The notes: generated by a model from the sequence alone, not told the origin. Counted from the stretch's first letter, positions 48,458 through 60,792 are shown. The stretch: 64,000 bases of DNA from Diploscapter coronatus (GCA_964036155.1 OZ038422.1:34681201-34745200), one strand, 5' to 3'. Numbers and translations are program-made.

Positions 48458-49079
48458 TCAGGCGAGTCCAGCCCGAGCCAGTGCATCACTGACGGCGCTC
48501 TTCTTCTCCGTCAATTTCTGCTGTTGCAGGGCTCTTTCCTGAAATTTTGAATCGAAAATTTATTCAAATTTGAGAATATTGCAGAATTGGCAATTTATAC
48601 AATTTCTAGTTTTAAGTTTTAGAATTCTAAATCATTGAATTTTGAGGTCTATTGTCTTTTGGACCAACCTTCTTCTGTCCTCTAGCTCTGAGGTAGAGAT
48701 AGATGCAGGCGTAGGAAAGGACGCAGGCTCTGAAAAAAAATTTCCAAATTGCATCACTTCTCAAGATGTTATAAAAATCGAATTTTCAACTTTTATTCTA
48801 GCGATTTTAATTTGCTGTATTATATACCGACATCTCGTCTGTACTAGACACCGGATTTTAGGATTGGAGTGTAGACAAAGAGAAATAAGAAAAAGAGCCG
48901 GGGTGTTTTTTTACAGGCAGTATCGGTGTTCCGGTGGTATATAATACAGGAGAGATCAATGATTTTATTCTTAGGCCCGACCTGAAAATGTTGGCTCTGC
49001 CGTACTGCTCGTGCGGGTTGAGGATCATCCGCTTTGTGCTGACAATCGAGTTCCAAATCGAGCGAGCTGCGTCCGCCAT
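48458..49079 (-). CDS. Small 80-residue putative single-pass membrane protein
   Basis: Three exons (about 48979-49079, 48670-48732 and 48458-48539) join in frame to an 80-residue protein starting MADAARSIWNSIVSTKRM and ending ALARAGLA. The middle carries a short hydrophobic run ACVLSYACIYLYLRA flanked by basic residues (NIFRR before, ARGQKK after). A charged helix ERALQQQKLTEKKSAVSD follows. This basic-hydrophobic-basic layout fits a small mitochondrial inner- or outer-membrane subunit, but I cannot name a family. A faint resemblance to the ATP-synthase-associated DAPIT type is not strong enough to assign. Each exon is too short to be found as a single long open frame. GC-rich codons and clean splice sites support a real gene. 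Intron 1 hosts a palindromic MITE. Confidence 0.68.
48815..48949. repeat. Palindromic MITE in the first intron of the small membrane-protein gene
   Basis: CTGTATTATATACCGACATC at the left and GGTGGTATATAATACAG at the right form 16-nt inverted ends of a 135-nt element. The inner parts (GACACCGG, CCGGTG) are also partly complementary. No coding capacity. Confidence 0.65.
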
Positions 49080-49175
49080 CTTTTTGTCGCACTAATTGGT
49101 TGCCCACTGAAAATCGAGAAATTAGACAGGAGTCGGAGCTAGATTTTTGAAAAAGCTGCATATTGACAAAGTTCA

Positions 49176-49224
49176 GTGGCCGTATTCATAAACGCATCAA
49201 GAGATTCCCAATGCGTTAATGAAT
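49176..49224. repeat. Short inverted repeat (hairpin)
   Basis: GTATTCATAAACGCATC and AATGCGTTAATGAATAC pair across a 15-nt loop. It lies about 100 bp upstream of the small membrane-protein gene. Confidence 0.5.
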
Positions 49225-49232
49225 ACGAGCAC

Positions 49233-49391
49233 CGATTTTCCTATAACAAGTCTGGATTTTGCTAAATTCGCGATCCTTCCTTGGAAAAGTCAAAATTCTT
49301 TAGGATAGGCTGTATCTCAAAAATTTGACTTTTATTGACTAGAAAAGTTCGAATTTCATAAAGGTCGACTTCTTATAGGAAATCAGAACTT
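49233..49391. repeat. Inverted-repeat element with 18-nt arms
   Basis: GATTTTCCTATAACAAGTC near 49233 pairs with GACTTCTTATAGGAAATC near 49369-49386, with few mismatches. This suggests a small MITE of about 155 bp. No target duplication could be assigned. Confidence 0.45.
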
Positions 49392-50580
49392 TGTTAAATT
49401 TGCGCCTTTCTAGAGATAAATTAAAAAAAAAAAATCAAAGATATCAAATCGGTCTCAAACCGGTGAATTTTCAAAATAATCAAATCCAAAAGACGATACT
49501 ATTCTTCAAATTCGCTGAAAAATGTTCGGAATATTGTACAGCAAAACAGTGAAAGTGTGGGAACTAGCCAAATTAACAAAGGTAAAATAATTAGCATAAG
49601 ATACAAGATAAATATAATTAGCCAAAAAGTAACAGAAGAATCGAAAATACACGGAAAGAACACGAGAAGAGCTCTCACAAATCAATTCAACAATTATTGA
49701 TAATTAGTTGGAGATAATTAGCATAATTATATCACATTGCTTTTCATATGAAATCGCAATTTTTGAGAACATAAATAGGGAAAAATAAGAGAAAATACGC
49801 AACAAATACAGGAAAATCCGAGAAATGAACGGGGAAATGTAGAGATTCCGAGTAAATGCTTGCCAGAAATGGGGAAGGGACTATGTTTTCGCGATAAAAG
49901 AGGAAAAACACGTTTGTTGACCAAATTACGCTTCGAGGAAAATGTCAGATCAGTGGATACGAAATTCGAAATTCCCACTGATCCGGAAAAGTTTATCGGG
50001 TTTAGAAAAATCAAATTTTCAGTTTTCGCCCAAAACCCGATAAAATCATAAAATTTGGCAAGTTACCACAAAAAATGGCGAACAATTTTCAATAAGTCCG
50101 CTGTAAAATGAGTGTTCTCACCGAGAGGAAAGTCGTCGTTTGAAAGGGAGAGCAATTAAAGTAATTAACGAGGGTAATTAGGTAATTATCTCATTAGTCA
50201 GCTATCTCGTAAGTAGCTTTGGATATAATCGAGAGGCAGAGAGCCGCTTATTACAGTAGCAAATTATTGAGTGGCCCTTTAGAAAAATCGGAACGTAAAA
50301 TTTCGATTCGAGAAAATTCAATTTTTCAGGAAAATCTCGAATTTTCTCAGATCTAAAATACAAAAAATAAGTTCCTATATGATAAAATTTAGAGTAAATA
50401 TCAAGTAGAAGGAAATTTGATCATGAATAAACAAAATAAAAATATATAGAGAAAGTTTTCACATATTCACGATCAGATAAAATAAGATAACTTGAAAGCT
50501 TTAAAAATAACGGCTTTGTAGAAAAAATCGATAAAAGAATAAAGTTCAACGTCATTTTCCAAATTACGCTCTTAAACACC

Positions 50581-53500
50581 TCACAAAACAGTTTGAAGAG
50601 CTGCTGCGATTTGCACAGCGATGGTTTGGCTGGTCTCATCGAGGGACAGCAATTTTAGCCACTCAACCAGAAGAATAACGTCGTCGTCGTTCAACTTCAG
50701 AAGTTGGCGCCACGACGCCAGAGAGGAACTCCTGGAAATCAATATTTGCAAGAATTACGGTATCTAAACTTATTTAAAAGTTTCTTCCCCGAAAATATGC
50801 TCCATTGCTAAATAATAGGAAAATTTACATTGATATTTAGCATCAGAGCAGATCATCGGAATGATCCACTTTTGGAATCTCATCGATTTTTTATTCCCTT
50901 ACCATCCACTGCTCCAGTCGATATTCGTGGTGGGACCCAACAGCCACTGGAACAGCTTCAGTGAGATGTTCGACGCCTTTTTCTTGGAACAGGCGAGAAG
51001 CAGAGTCAGCAGGATTTCTCTGGCAAACTGAAAACCAACCATTTTCAGACGTTTTAAATTCTTCTAAAATCTTGAAAAGTTTGTGGAAGCGAATGAACTT
51101 TCAATGACTAGCTTAAAATCAGCTTTTTCAAAAAAAAAAATCAACACAATTTTCTGGTTATACATACAAGTCTTATAATTTTTATTTATTAGTACAATCA
51201 GCATGTTTTCCTAAAAGCAGACTTCTCAAAACGGCCCGCAGAAAAATAGTGCATCTTTTCAAGAGAGAACAAGAAGAGATGCTCTTTTTCCCATTCAATA
51301 CGACATGCTATTTGTTCTGTGGGTCGAATTTTGAGAAGTCGGACAAAAAATTACAAATTTACCAAGTTCTTCTCGGCCAGATCGATTTTGAGTTGGTCCA
51401 CGTTGATGGCGCTCAGAATCAGAATCATCTGGTCCCGGCTCATTCCCATTGCAGAAGCATAGATCGACGGGACTACGTCGGAAATGACGTCCTGAAAATG
51501 ACATTTTAAGAAATTCAAACTTTACAAATTTGAAGAAAAATCAAACCTCCATGACCCCTTTCCTGACATTCTTCGCCATTGAAAGCATGGAAATGATGGC
51601 TCGGGCCTGGAATTATCAGATATTACTTCTTCTTTGAAAAGTTCAAAAACCTGATCTTTCGGCGCTGCAACTTTCAAAAGTCTCGAGATTAAAGCTCGAC
51701 CCTTGTTGATCTGAAAGTCGATTTTTTCAAATTAAAATAAAAATTGAAAAACCTGAATAACTTTGGAAAGTTCGTCTCCGAATAGCTCTTTGAGGATCAG
51801 GTCGATTTTCTTCGAAATTTCCGCTTGGACAGATTGGTCGCTGAAAAAAATTATTTTGAAGGGGGTAGATTTTTGATAGTTTATTTTTGAATAGGAATAG
51901 GAGTTGAAATTTTTTAAGGGTGAAATTTTTGAATATCTTACTTTGGCGCCTGGCTTCTGAGGTCCTGACACTCAATGATGACGAGAATTGCTGATTCCAG
52001 TCGCATAAGCAAGGTGCGAAGTCTTTTCTGAAGATAAAATTTCATAACTTTGAGAAAAATAAGTATTATGAGAAAATGTTTCCGGAGTAATTCTTGTTCA
52101 TTCGCCCAATCTCCTTTAGTTTCCTGCCCCTTTCCAGATGTTTTCCACCGCAAACATTCGGTCATCATCTCTCGTCTCATTATTAAGGATAGTAATGCAA
52201 CATTGACAGATATTTCATTGCACAAGGGATATTACGATGGAAAAACGTTCCAATGTTTGCCCCTTTGTTTATTTTTTCCATTTTTGAAAAAATACCTGAG
52301 TACTTGCCAGCCTCCTCGCAATCTCTTCCTCAGTCATCTCAGTGGCCCCAACTTTGATCAGCTGAAAATCCATTTTTCTAAAAAAAAGAATAAAATTTAG
52401 AAATTACATGTCTCGGATTATTCGTAGTCGATTTCGATGGCAATCCCAAGCTTCCCGCGAATTTCGAGCCGACTTCCTTCTTCGTGGTGGTCTCCCTTGG
52501 CTCTGACTGCTCCTTTTCCTGCTCTCTGGCCTTTCTCCGCTCGGCCTTTTCTCGTTCCCTCTCTTCACGACGGCGCTCCCCGTTGATTCGGCATCGCTCT
52601 CGATAGCGCTCGCGAATTTCATCCTGCAAAAGAGGAAAACTTTCAAAGAACGTTGTTATCGTTTTTTTAAAGAAACTGCAAGATTTTTTCCTAATATTTT
52701 AGCTTTTAGAAATTAGGAGATTTTCGAAGCTCACATTGATACTGTCCTTGCTCTGCCTGGTTTCCGTCCTCTTTTCAACATGCTGTTGTTTTTCAACCTT
52801 CTGCTCCGATTTCCAACCTTCAGCGACTTTCTTGGCTTTCCACAGGGTGTAGTAATAATCTTCAATCATAGGGTCTTGCGTGGGCCCCTGGCATTGGAGA
52901 GTCTAGAATTTTATGAAATTTATATCATTCCGTAATTTTTTCGCGAATTTGTAAAATGCACCAGTTTCCCTTCACTAAATCAATATCTTTACCATCTCCT
53001 CTTCCCAATCAGTTCAGATGATTTCTATCATGAACTCTTCATTTGGCATTTTATCGATTTTTCCCTACCTGAATTTTCATAAGCCACTCCTTCTCCTTGA
53101 AAGACATGTATCCCGCGTATTGATCTAATGCCAAATCCTCAATCGTCCTGACCGATGGCATTCCTGCAATCATTTTCGTTTTAAATATAAAAGAAATTTA
53201 GCCCAATAGTTAGGTCGCTTTTTGAAAATTGATAATTTGCAAAAGTGGCCACGTAGCCCCTGGAGTTGTAGACACATTTGGCGAAATAGCATTGACAAGA
53301 GAATCCCTTCATCTCTTCCACATGGTATTTCGCTCAATGCGGCTAACTTTTCGTGGGCTACGTGGCTATCTGCGTACAAATTGGAAAAATCATACCTGGT
53401 GGTTTTCTTTGGAACACGGAGGACCTTCCCGATTGCATACCGCTGGTGGGTGTCTGGCTGTGACTCCTCTGCATGTGTGGGGGCAGGCCGGGCATCATCG

Positions 53501-56500
53501 GCTGTTGCTGTTGGTTGGCGAATGGGGCCGGCATTGGGATCCCGGCTGCGCGCATTTGCGCGATCATCTGAAAGAACTTTTGTCGCTGTTTATAGTTTTT
53601 GAACCTCGCCTTTGCTTTTAAGTGTGTTTTAGAAATTGAAACACAAAATTGAATGTATTCGTCTTTGATTTTACCGTTTTCCGCTATTGTTTCCTTCGAA
53701 TCTTACTATGGACTTTGCATTTGTTGTTTTTAATAATAGAAATTTAACCTGTTTTGAAAGAAAGGAAACAAGAACCAACCTCTGGAGGAAGCATCGGCAT
53801 TCTATTGGGGCCGCTGAATGGGGGCTGAGACTGATTGGGCCCGTTGGATTTGCCTTCTTGTCCCTGTCCCTTAGCCTGCTGCTGCTGATAGTGCATCGAC
53901 TGCAGGACCATGCCTCGGTTGATCAGAACGTGCGTGATCGCGAGCACCGCTTGGGGGTCCTGGGGTTCAAAATTTCAGATTTTTTCCAGGACATATTTTT
54001 TTCTTAAAAATGAAAAAACAAGTAACTAAATCTGTTTCTTGTAGAATTGAATATTTTTCTTCGTTATCAAATGCTTTCTTTCTTTTAGTCCTATTTTGCT
54101 AGTTTTTGAAACAGACGCTGCAACGTCTGTTCTGAATATTCAAAAATGCTAAAACTCTCCCTACCTTAACCTGCTGGTACATCTGCCCGATGATGCTTGG
54201 GATGGGAGGGACTGTGGGTGGAAGATGCTGCGTTCTGCCCGTCAATCGTACCAACCAAATCGGAACCAGCTGGGCGAACGTCGGTGGCAGAGCGGCCAGA
54301 GGTGGTAGATTAGCCATATACGCGTGAGCCGCTTGGGGCGCTTCTGGAAATGTTTCTTTAATTTTAGAAGCCAATTTCGATTTTTATCAGCATCATGCTT
54401 CAAACTTTACGAAATTTCAGATATCGTGATCATTTTCGGCAACCTGGATAATTATTCGTAGCCTACGAAATAGCATGAGAAAAACTAGTTGCCTATCTTG
54501 CCCTATGTCCTTAACGATCGGCTCTAAAGCTGCGAATTATACAAACTGCCTCAGTTACTTTTCTAAGTGCATAAATTTTCAAAAATCTCGAATTTTCAAC
54601 TTTTCTTTTTGAAATCAACTCACGAGGTGGCAAAACCATGGGTAGAGGAGGCATGACATCCTGATTAGACGGGGGCCGAGCCGTTGCTCCTGTTCCCGGC
54701 CCGTGCTTGGGAACTTGCGGGGGCGGTTGAGTCGGAGCGATTCCGGGAATCGGTTGACCTGATTGCAGAGCAGCGAGTTGAGGTGGAATCTGACCTGGCA
54801 CGGGCGAGGGCTGCGATTGTTTCGCCGACGTTGAGGGGATCTAAAGGCTTGGTTTTTAATGGAAACTTATAATCTAGCCCTTGTTTTAATCTTTTGTTCT
54901 ATTCTAGTGAAAAACGAACGTTTTTCGGCATCAGCAAGTCGAAAATCCTTGCGGCCGAGTTCTCCTGGTTCGCGGTCGAAGTGTGAGCGCTCTGCTGAAA
55001 AGAAAAAATGACCATTTTTTAAATTTCAACAACTTTTCGAAACCTGCAAAAATTGTCGCTCCAACTCCTCTGCGGACATTGCCTGTGGGGGAAGAGGGGG
55101 TGGCTTTGCGACCCCCGACATTGGAGAGGGCAGAATCTGAGCTGGTTGGGGATGATGGGGTGGCGGCGGCGGCACTTCTGGCCTGCTGCTGGTGATTCCA
55201 GATTGAGAAACAAGTCTTGGGAAGGCCTCTTCTGCAGACGTTTGTTGCTCTGAATTTGTTTGTCTGTGTTGTGTTTCTGAAATTTTATATTACCTCCCAA
55301 AGTCGGTTGTTTATATCCATGAGCACTCGGCCTTACAATTCTACTGTCTTCCAGCTGAAAAATACAAAATTAAGAGAATCTTGAAGTTCTCAATGGCAAC
55401 TTGGAAACCATAGGCTATGAGAAAAAATGTGCAAAAAATAACCATTTCCTTATCATTCCTCACCATATGCTGCTTATGCTTAGAGAGATTGCTATTTCAA
55501 ATAGACTCAAAAATCACCATTTGTTGCTGAACTTTGTTGACGTCATCTGGCTTCCGAGTCGACGTTGCCGGCTTCTGAATCGCCGACGACGAAGGGACGT
55601 CGCCAAACAGACCGAATCTGGAGGACTCGAGCAGTTGGGCTGCCAAGGGGTCGGTTTTGGAATCTTCTTTGCCAGTCAAGTCCCCGAAAATCGACGATCC
55701 TTGGCCATCAGCTCTTCCTGCACTTTCTCCCCACAAATTGAACAAGCCGTTCGAGCTGGGGTCCCAGAGGCCTTTCGCCTGAAATTACAACAGTTTCAAA
55801 TGGTCGACAACATTTCTAAACAGACTTGTAACATTTTCTAAAATTTCGAACCCGACGACCACCCGTGGGGGTGCGAGTTTCTATTTACAAGTCTGTCTGT
55901 CTCTAAAAACCTATTAAACATATTTAAAAACCCACAAAATTGCCAGACAGCATGGAGTTGAGTGGAGATGTTCCGAATGTGAGATTGTCGAAGGAGGTCG
56001 AGTCAAAAACAGGCATGGGAATCTGCGACGCATCCGGCTCAGCGAGCCCTCCCCCAGCCGAATCCCACACCGGGTCGTCCAGACGGAGCGAGGCCGTCTG
56101 AAATTTCGAATTGATCATTTTTCTAAGTTTCAAAAAAAAAAAAAGCGCCAAAATCCATTCAACTTCTAAACGATGTTTTCATCAACTTTATCTCTACCAA
56201 ATATTCTTCAAAAATAATAAGTCTTTCAATTGCCGATTGTTTGTTCAGGAAAACTAAAAGATGGATACTAAAATCGGCAACCTGAGCAGCATAATCCTCT
56301 AGTTCAGCATCGTTTCCCGCGACCTCTCCTCCAAAGGTCTCGTCATTGATCGCATCGATTTCGTCCTGATCCAACTCCAACCCATTTTCATCGTCGCTCT
56401 CGGGCAAGGTTCCTAGAAAATCTTAATTTGTCAAAACGCAAGAAATCTCGAGAAATGTAATAAGCTTTCGAGGGTTCAAACTAGCATACATTCCCCCATC

Positions 56501-56708
56501 ATATTTCTAATCAATAATAGCTGAAATAGCAAAGACTCAATTATATTCTTTGTTTTTTCCGTGAGAATTTCAAGAACTTGTTCGATGACCCGTAAATTAA
56601 AAAATACGATTTTAGAATTTCCAAAAATTTACGAAAACTCGAAATCTCACCAAACATGAGCTCGCTCTCGATGTCCTCCAGAGTGCGGGCACCTCCCAGT
56701 TTGTCCAT
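50581..56708 (-). CDS. patr-1: PAT1-family mRNA decapping activator (PATR-1)
   Basis: Pat1 proteins bridge deadenylation and decapping in P-bodies, binding Lsm1-7, Dcp2 and the Ddx6 helicase. The protein begins MDKLGGARTLEDIESELMFG, the conserved acidic N-terminal motif region. An acidic exon follows (LELDQDEIDAINDETFGG), of the type that binds DDX6. A long Pro/Gln-rich middle has MPGLPPHMQRSHSQTPTSG. The family signature follows: MSFKEKEWLMKIQTLQCQ then PMIEDYYYTLW, matching 'REKEWL..IQLLQL...DDYYY'. After a charged KERRREERER-type stretch comes the helical C-terminal PatC region (GRALISRLLKVAAPKDQAR, LLLACSKKKASNISLKLFQW), ending AALQTVL-stop at 50581. Introns contain at least four palindromic MITEs. 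An in-frame ATG at 56732 would add eight residues; the chosen ATG lies 5 nt after a CAG acceptor. Confidence 0.93.
51220..51340. repeat. MITE of the GACTTCTCAAAA family, best copy
   Basis: Starts GACTTCTCAAAACGGCCCGC and ends GGGTCGAATTTTGAGAAGTC, with ATAGTGCATCTTTTCAAGAG and GAAGAGATGCTC in the interior. The 12-bp termini are perfect inverted repeats. It sits in a patr-1 intron. Relatives lie at 9308, 13302 and 18745. Confidence 0.75.
52134..52262. repeat. Second copy of the 19943-type MITE family
   Basis: Shares ATTATTAAGGATAGTAAT, then CAAGGGATATTAC and TGGAAAAACGTTCCAATGTT with the 19943-20073 element. The left end is diverged (GATGTTTTCCACCGCAAACA). It lies in a patr-1 intron. Confidence 0.55.
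53245..53368. repeat. Palindromic MITE in a patr-1 intron
   Basis: GTGGCCACGTAGCCC on the left and GGGCTACGTGGCTAT on the right. Inner segments GGCGAAATAGCATTG and CAATGCGG/ATTTCGCTCAATG also pair. The intron separates the Pro-rich region from the KEKEWL signature exon. Confidence 0.6.
55821..55897. repeat. Short inverted repeat in a patr-1 intron
   Basis: CAGACTTGTAA and TTACAAGTCTG form 11-bp perfect arms around a 55-nt interior holding CACCCGTGGGGGTG, itself a short hairpin. Confidence 0.55.
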
Positions 56709-57419
56709 ATTTCCTGACTTTCTTCCCACCAAGTGGGACTGTTTGTTCCCAAACCAAAATCGTTCCTACTGCTTGATCTTATCGATCGCCTGAACGAATC
56801 GATTTGCACAAAAACAAATAGCAAAGTGCACTTTAAAAAGCGAGATATTTCGCAACGAAATTACGACGAAAATTCGCAAAATTATAAAAGGAAAAATACG
56901 AAAATTTTACTTTTGAACATGTGAGCTTGAGAAAAATAACAAGAAAAAAACAAATCGAAAAATAAAAAATTTTGAAGCAGGCCTGGCCGCCCATTACCTA
57001 GCGACAAAAGAAGAGACAAGTTCCGCCCATTTTTCTAAAACAACCACCAATCTGCAATATGAATGCACGGTGGAGAAGTCGTGTCAAGAGACACTGATAG
57101 AGTTCGAAAGTGTGAAAGACACTTTTGAGAGATCGTAAAAATTTTGGATATTTAGAGTTTCAAACTAGGAGACTGAATAATGTAAGGTTAAAGTGAGATG
57201 TAAGCTAGAGGAGAATCATATCTTCAAAATGTTATGCTAATTTTCTTCCGGTAGAAAATTTGGATCATAGAACTGAGCTGTAGACAGACGTGGAGACAAC
57301 TTTGCCAGACGAAAATAACTAGATGGTTGATCGTACGAGCAAATTCAGATTGTACCAGGTCGCACTGGCGAATATTTTGGTTTATTACAGGTTTACGGTG
57401 CTTTGAGTTGTAAAGTAGG

Positions 57420-57893
57420 ACTCTATTGGACCAAGGGTCCTCAGATTTGGCTGATTACCTATTATATAATTTAGTTTTCACATATTCAATAGTTTTTCAC
57501 GCTGATTCTCGTGGTGCTATCCGTTTTTCGGAAAAATTCAAGTAGGAGGAGTTATGCTAATTTCAAGTTTCTACATACCTCATGTCAGAAAAATTCATAA
57601 CTTTCTTATTTCTGAACCAAATTCGATAATTCTTTTTTTTTCTTGGACAGCAGTTAGCCCATAGATTGTTAGACAATAAAATAAGAATTTTTAAATACTA
57701 ATTTCTGCAGAAATGCGCACTTTTCGCGTCTTGATTGCGGACTTTTCGATCCGTACTGGGTTTATGCGTAAATGACGTTGGAAAAATCCGTCCTTCCAGT
57801 ATGTTGTGTAGAATGACGTGGCGAACAACTTTTGTTCTAGAGCTTATTTTAGAATGTGCACATACAGAGAGATATGAATTTTTGAAATCAAAC
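57420..57893 (+). mobile_element. Fragment of the TTAA palindromic element family, copy 3
   Basis: CAGATTTGGCTGATT, TTTTTCACGCTGATTCTCGT, GGTGCTATCCGTTTTTCG, ATTCATAACTTTCTTATTTC and later GCGCACTTTTCGCGTCTTGA repeat segments of copies 1 and 2. Only one arm and part of the centre are present, with an internal deletion, and no TTAA-flanked terminal repeat is visible. It is an old or solo-arm remnant. Confidence 0.75.
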
Positions 57894-58920
57894 TAGGTAA
57901 AAGTGAGTCATGACAACTCTTCGAACAAGTGGCATTTCTCCGCTAGCGAGCAGTCTATAGGAAAATGGTCAAGTGTTTCAGAAACTAGAAGACCTGGGCT
58001 ACTTCCCAATATAAATAACTCACGGAACTTGGCACTTTTAAAAAATACAAATTTTAAAAACGTGAAAAGCCGGTATGCTATTTTCCACATGTTTTACTAT
58101 GTTCATCATAACTTCCTTATTCGGTGTCATTTCGACGAGGTCTTTTCAGAATCGTTCTCAACTGGTCTCTTCGAGCATTTTGATACCAAATTTGAATTTT
58201 TTCCATGCCGAATAACGAAAATAAATTTCCCGAAACTACCGAATGCGGACCTTCCGGAACAGGCGGAACAAGTGGTCGGATCGGGTTTTAACCGTCAGAT
58301 TCGTCATCAGCGTAGTCGAAAACCTTCAGGGATAAAATATCAGCTCGAATATTAAGGATCAACTCTTTGGGCACTACCCCCCTTTATAAAAAAAAAAAAA
58401 CTTGATTTTTACGATGAGCGTGTCATATATTCATATCTCTCAGCACATAACCTTGTTTCAATCTTATTTTTTCTCTTCCTCCAATTTGATTTCAAATCTA
58501 TCATTATTTTCTTTTTATTCTGTTATTATCTTCCCTTTTTCTGATAAAGGCAGTGGGATAAGAAAGGATGGATTCGTGCCTTCTTCGATGGGTTATCAAC
58601 CCATCAAATTCGAAAGCGAAAGTGCATGCAGTCCTTTCCGCAAGAATGCAGCGGCAACTTGAAAATGCCGTAACGTCACAATATGGCCATGTCATAGTTT
58701 TCATTTGAAAATGTTGTACCTTTTATAAATCTGCAAAATCAGTCATTTGGATTTTTCGTTATTTCGCCATATGGCTAGGATAGTCAGGGAAGGGGATCTT
58801 TTCCCCACGCTATTTCGTAGGATGTAGCAAAGTAGTGTTGAATGCAATTGCCGCAAAATCTACAGTAATTTGTAACTTTATATAATAATGCAACTTCAAC
58901 ATTAAACCTATTGACCCATA

Positions 58921-58996
58921 TTAGGCAATATGCGGATCTGCAGAGAAATTCTATCGTAAATCAGTGCGAGGGAATGCAGATCTGTATATTACCTTA
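58921..58996. repeat. Small palindromic repeat
   Basis: TTAGGCAATATGCGGATCTG followed by CA pairs with TGCAGATCTGTATATTACCT followed by TA, with three mismatches, giving 22-nt arms. Confidence 0.6.
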
Positions 58997-60668
58997 CACG
59001 AATCGACAATTTACGGTTGCCGATCCACTCAGATTGATGGTTTGAACTCTGAGGCATATTCATTTTGTGACATTTCCAAGTTCATGGCAAAGATCTAATT
59101 CTTCTGATTAGAAGAGGATATCAGTCTTTCGGCATCTCTCTTCACTCGTGTGTTGTGACTTGCGACTGTCCATCGGCTAACTTGATGAGAGATTTAGGAA
59201 AAGAGATAATGACAGAAAGGTGATAAGAATTGAAGAGAATTGAAAGGCTAAAGACGAAGGACGAAAGAGATGCCTTCTTTGCCAGGAAAGACAGCCAAAT
59301 AAAAAGAAATCCTGTCTGAAATGGCCATAGTTGATTTATAATTCCCCGTAAATATTCTTATAAACATGAAAGGCATCTTTTGGCAGGGTTAGTTAGAATA
59401 GAATGGTGGAATATTGAAAATTTACACTTGTGCGGGACTTGTCTGTTCATTTGCATCGTAAACGTATCTTTTTAAATGATAAAAATATACCTGTGCCAAA
59501 TCCATAACGACTGGGCTCCCATCATTTTATGGATCTGGGAAGTTTGTGCGGGACTATTTAAGAAATAAGTTTCGAGTAGCTGTTCTGATCTGTTTCAAAC
59601 AGAGTCGCTGATAGTAAGGTAGTTTTGATTTTTCCTAACTATGAAAAAGACAAAGTATGCAAATACGAAAACATTTACCCTTCTCTTGTTAAGATGGGTA
59701 CAAAGCATAACATAAATAAAAAATGTCAGAATGCCAAAATTGTAGATTAGAAATTTTCGGTCACTTTTTTCCGACCCATCTGGTCGGGTTCCTAATTGAC
59801 AATCATGGAAAATTGTTTATGCATGATATACTATGGATTTCTCTTTCAAGCTTTGTAGTTGGAAACTTTCTCTGAAATCCTCCAAAAATCTTCATATCAG
59901 ATTCTAAAACTACAATATTGATTTGCCTACAACGTGTTTCATTTTAAAAATACGCACAAATATGCACATCAAAGCTAAAGAAATTTCCTCAGGTTAAAAT
60001 TAAAAAAAGAAATTCTAAGTTACGAAAGAAGATGCAACAGTTCATCATGAGTCGAAGTTGAATAATCAAATTTTTGGGTGAAATTGCGCAAAAATTGATA
60101 AATTCGAGCAGAATAAAATTCAAATTCTGTATCTATCAAATACACAGTGAAAATGACTGACCGAATAAAAAAGAAAGTGACTGCAGAAGTTTTCTGAAAA
60201 GTCAAGATCTAGTTTTATTCTAGAGAAATTTAAACATACTTTCCAAATGACCAACTCTTGAGATAACTAAATTTATAAGTAACTTTGACAGATTTGAGAG
60301 ATGCTGACCATCGGAACAACAAGATCGATTGATGACGAATTCGCGTCTCGCTAACAGGATGATAGAGAAAGGCGTCAACTGGCTAAGGGAGGGAAAGCGA
60401 CAGATATCACATCAGAAAAAGGGGAATTGATTTCCATGCAATGACTATCAGAAAAAAGACTTAGATTTAGATTTGGTTGAAAAAATCATCAGTTTAGTAA
60501 AAATGTTTAATAGATGGACAAGGGACAGTCACGCGTATCATTTTGAGGTTCGTGAAATAGAAAAATATATTGAAAAAAAATAAATCAATTCCGCTGGGCT
60601 ATTTAAATTGCCTATTTATTCCCAATAATCTTAACCATTTATAATATCAGTATAATCAATAATCAATT

Positions 60669-60792
60669 ATCCTCCATTGTAACGGAGTTGAGAGTTGCCA
60701 GTGCCCTTTACTCAAGGGGGCGGTATGAACGCATCGTTCTGTCCCTTGAGTAAAGAGCACTGACAACTCTCAACTCTGCTATAATGGAGGAT
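60669..60792. repeat. Strong palindromic MITE with ~48-nt arms
   Basis: ATCCTCCATTGTAACGGAGT, then TGAGAGTTGCCAGTGCCCTT and TACTCAAGGG on the left. The right arm returns CCCTTGAGTAAAGAGCACTG, ACAACTCTCAACTC and ATAATGGAGGAT. Only about 26 nt remain as loop. It is among the best-preserved small palindromes here. Confidence 0.78.

Larger units (their letters stand above)
49080..50580. other. Spacer between patr-1 and the small membrane-protein gene
   Basis: 1.5 kb of AT-rich spacer on the upstream side of the small gene. It contains two small inverted repeats (49176-49224 and 49233-49391) and otherwise A-rich, low-complexity DNA. No exon-like segment was found. Confidence 0.45.

Noticed and set aside
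55019..55300. 93-codon minus-strand frame near the patr-1 Pro-rich region
   Set aside because: It is an alternative frame of the real patr-1 exon; the PAT1-consistent frame carries the SRPEVPPPPHHPQ and PPPLPPQAMSAEELE sequence.
58560..58680. Short palindrome GATGGGTTATCAACCCATC
   Set aside because: A single 19-nt palindrome with no extended arms; expected by chance at this scale.
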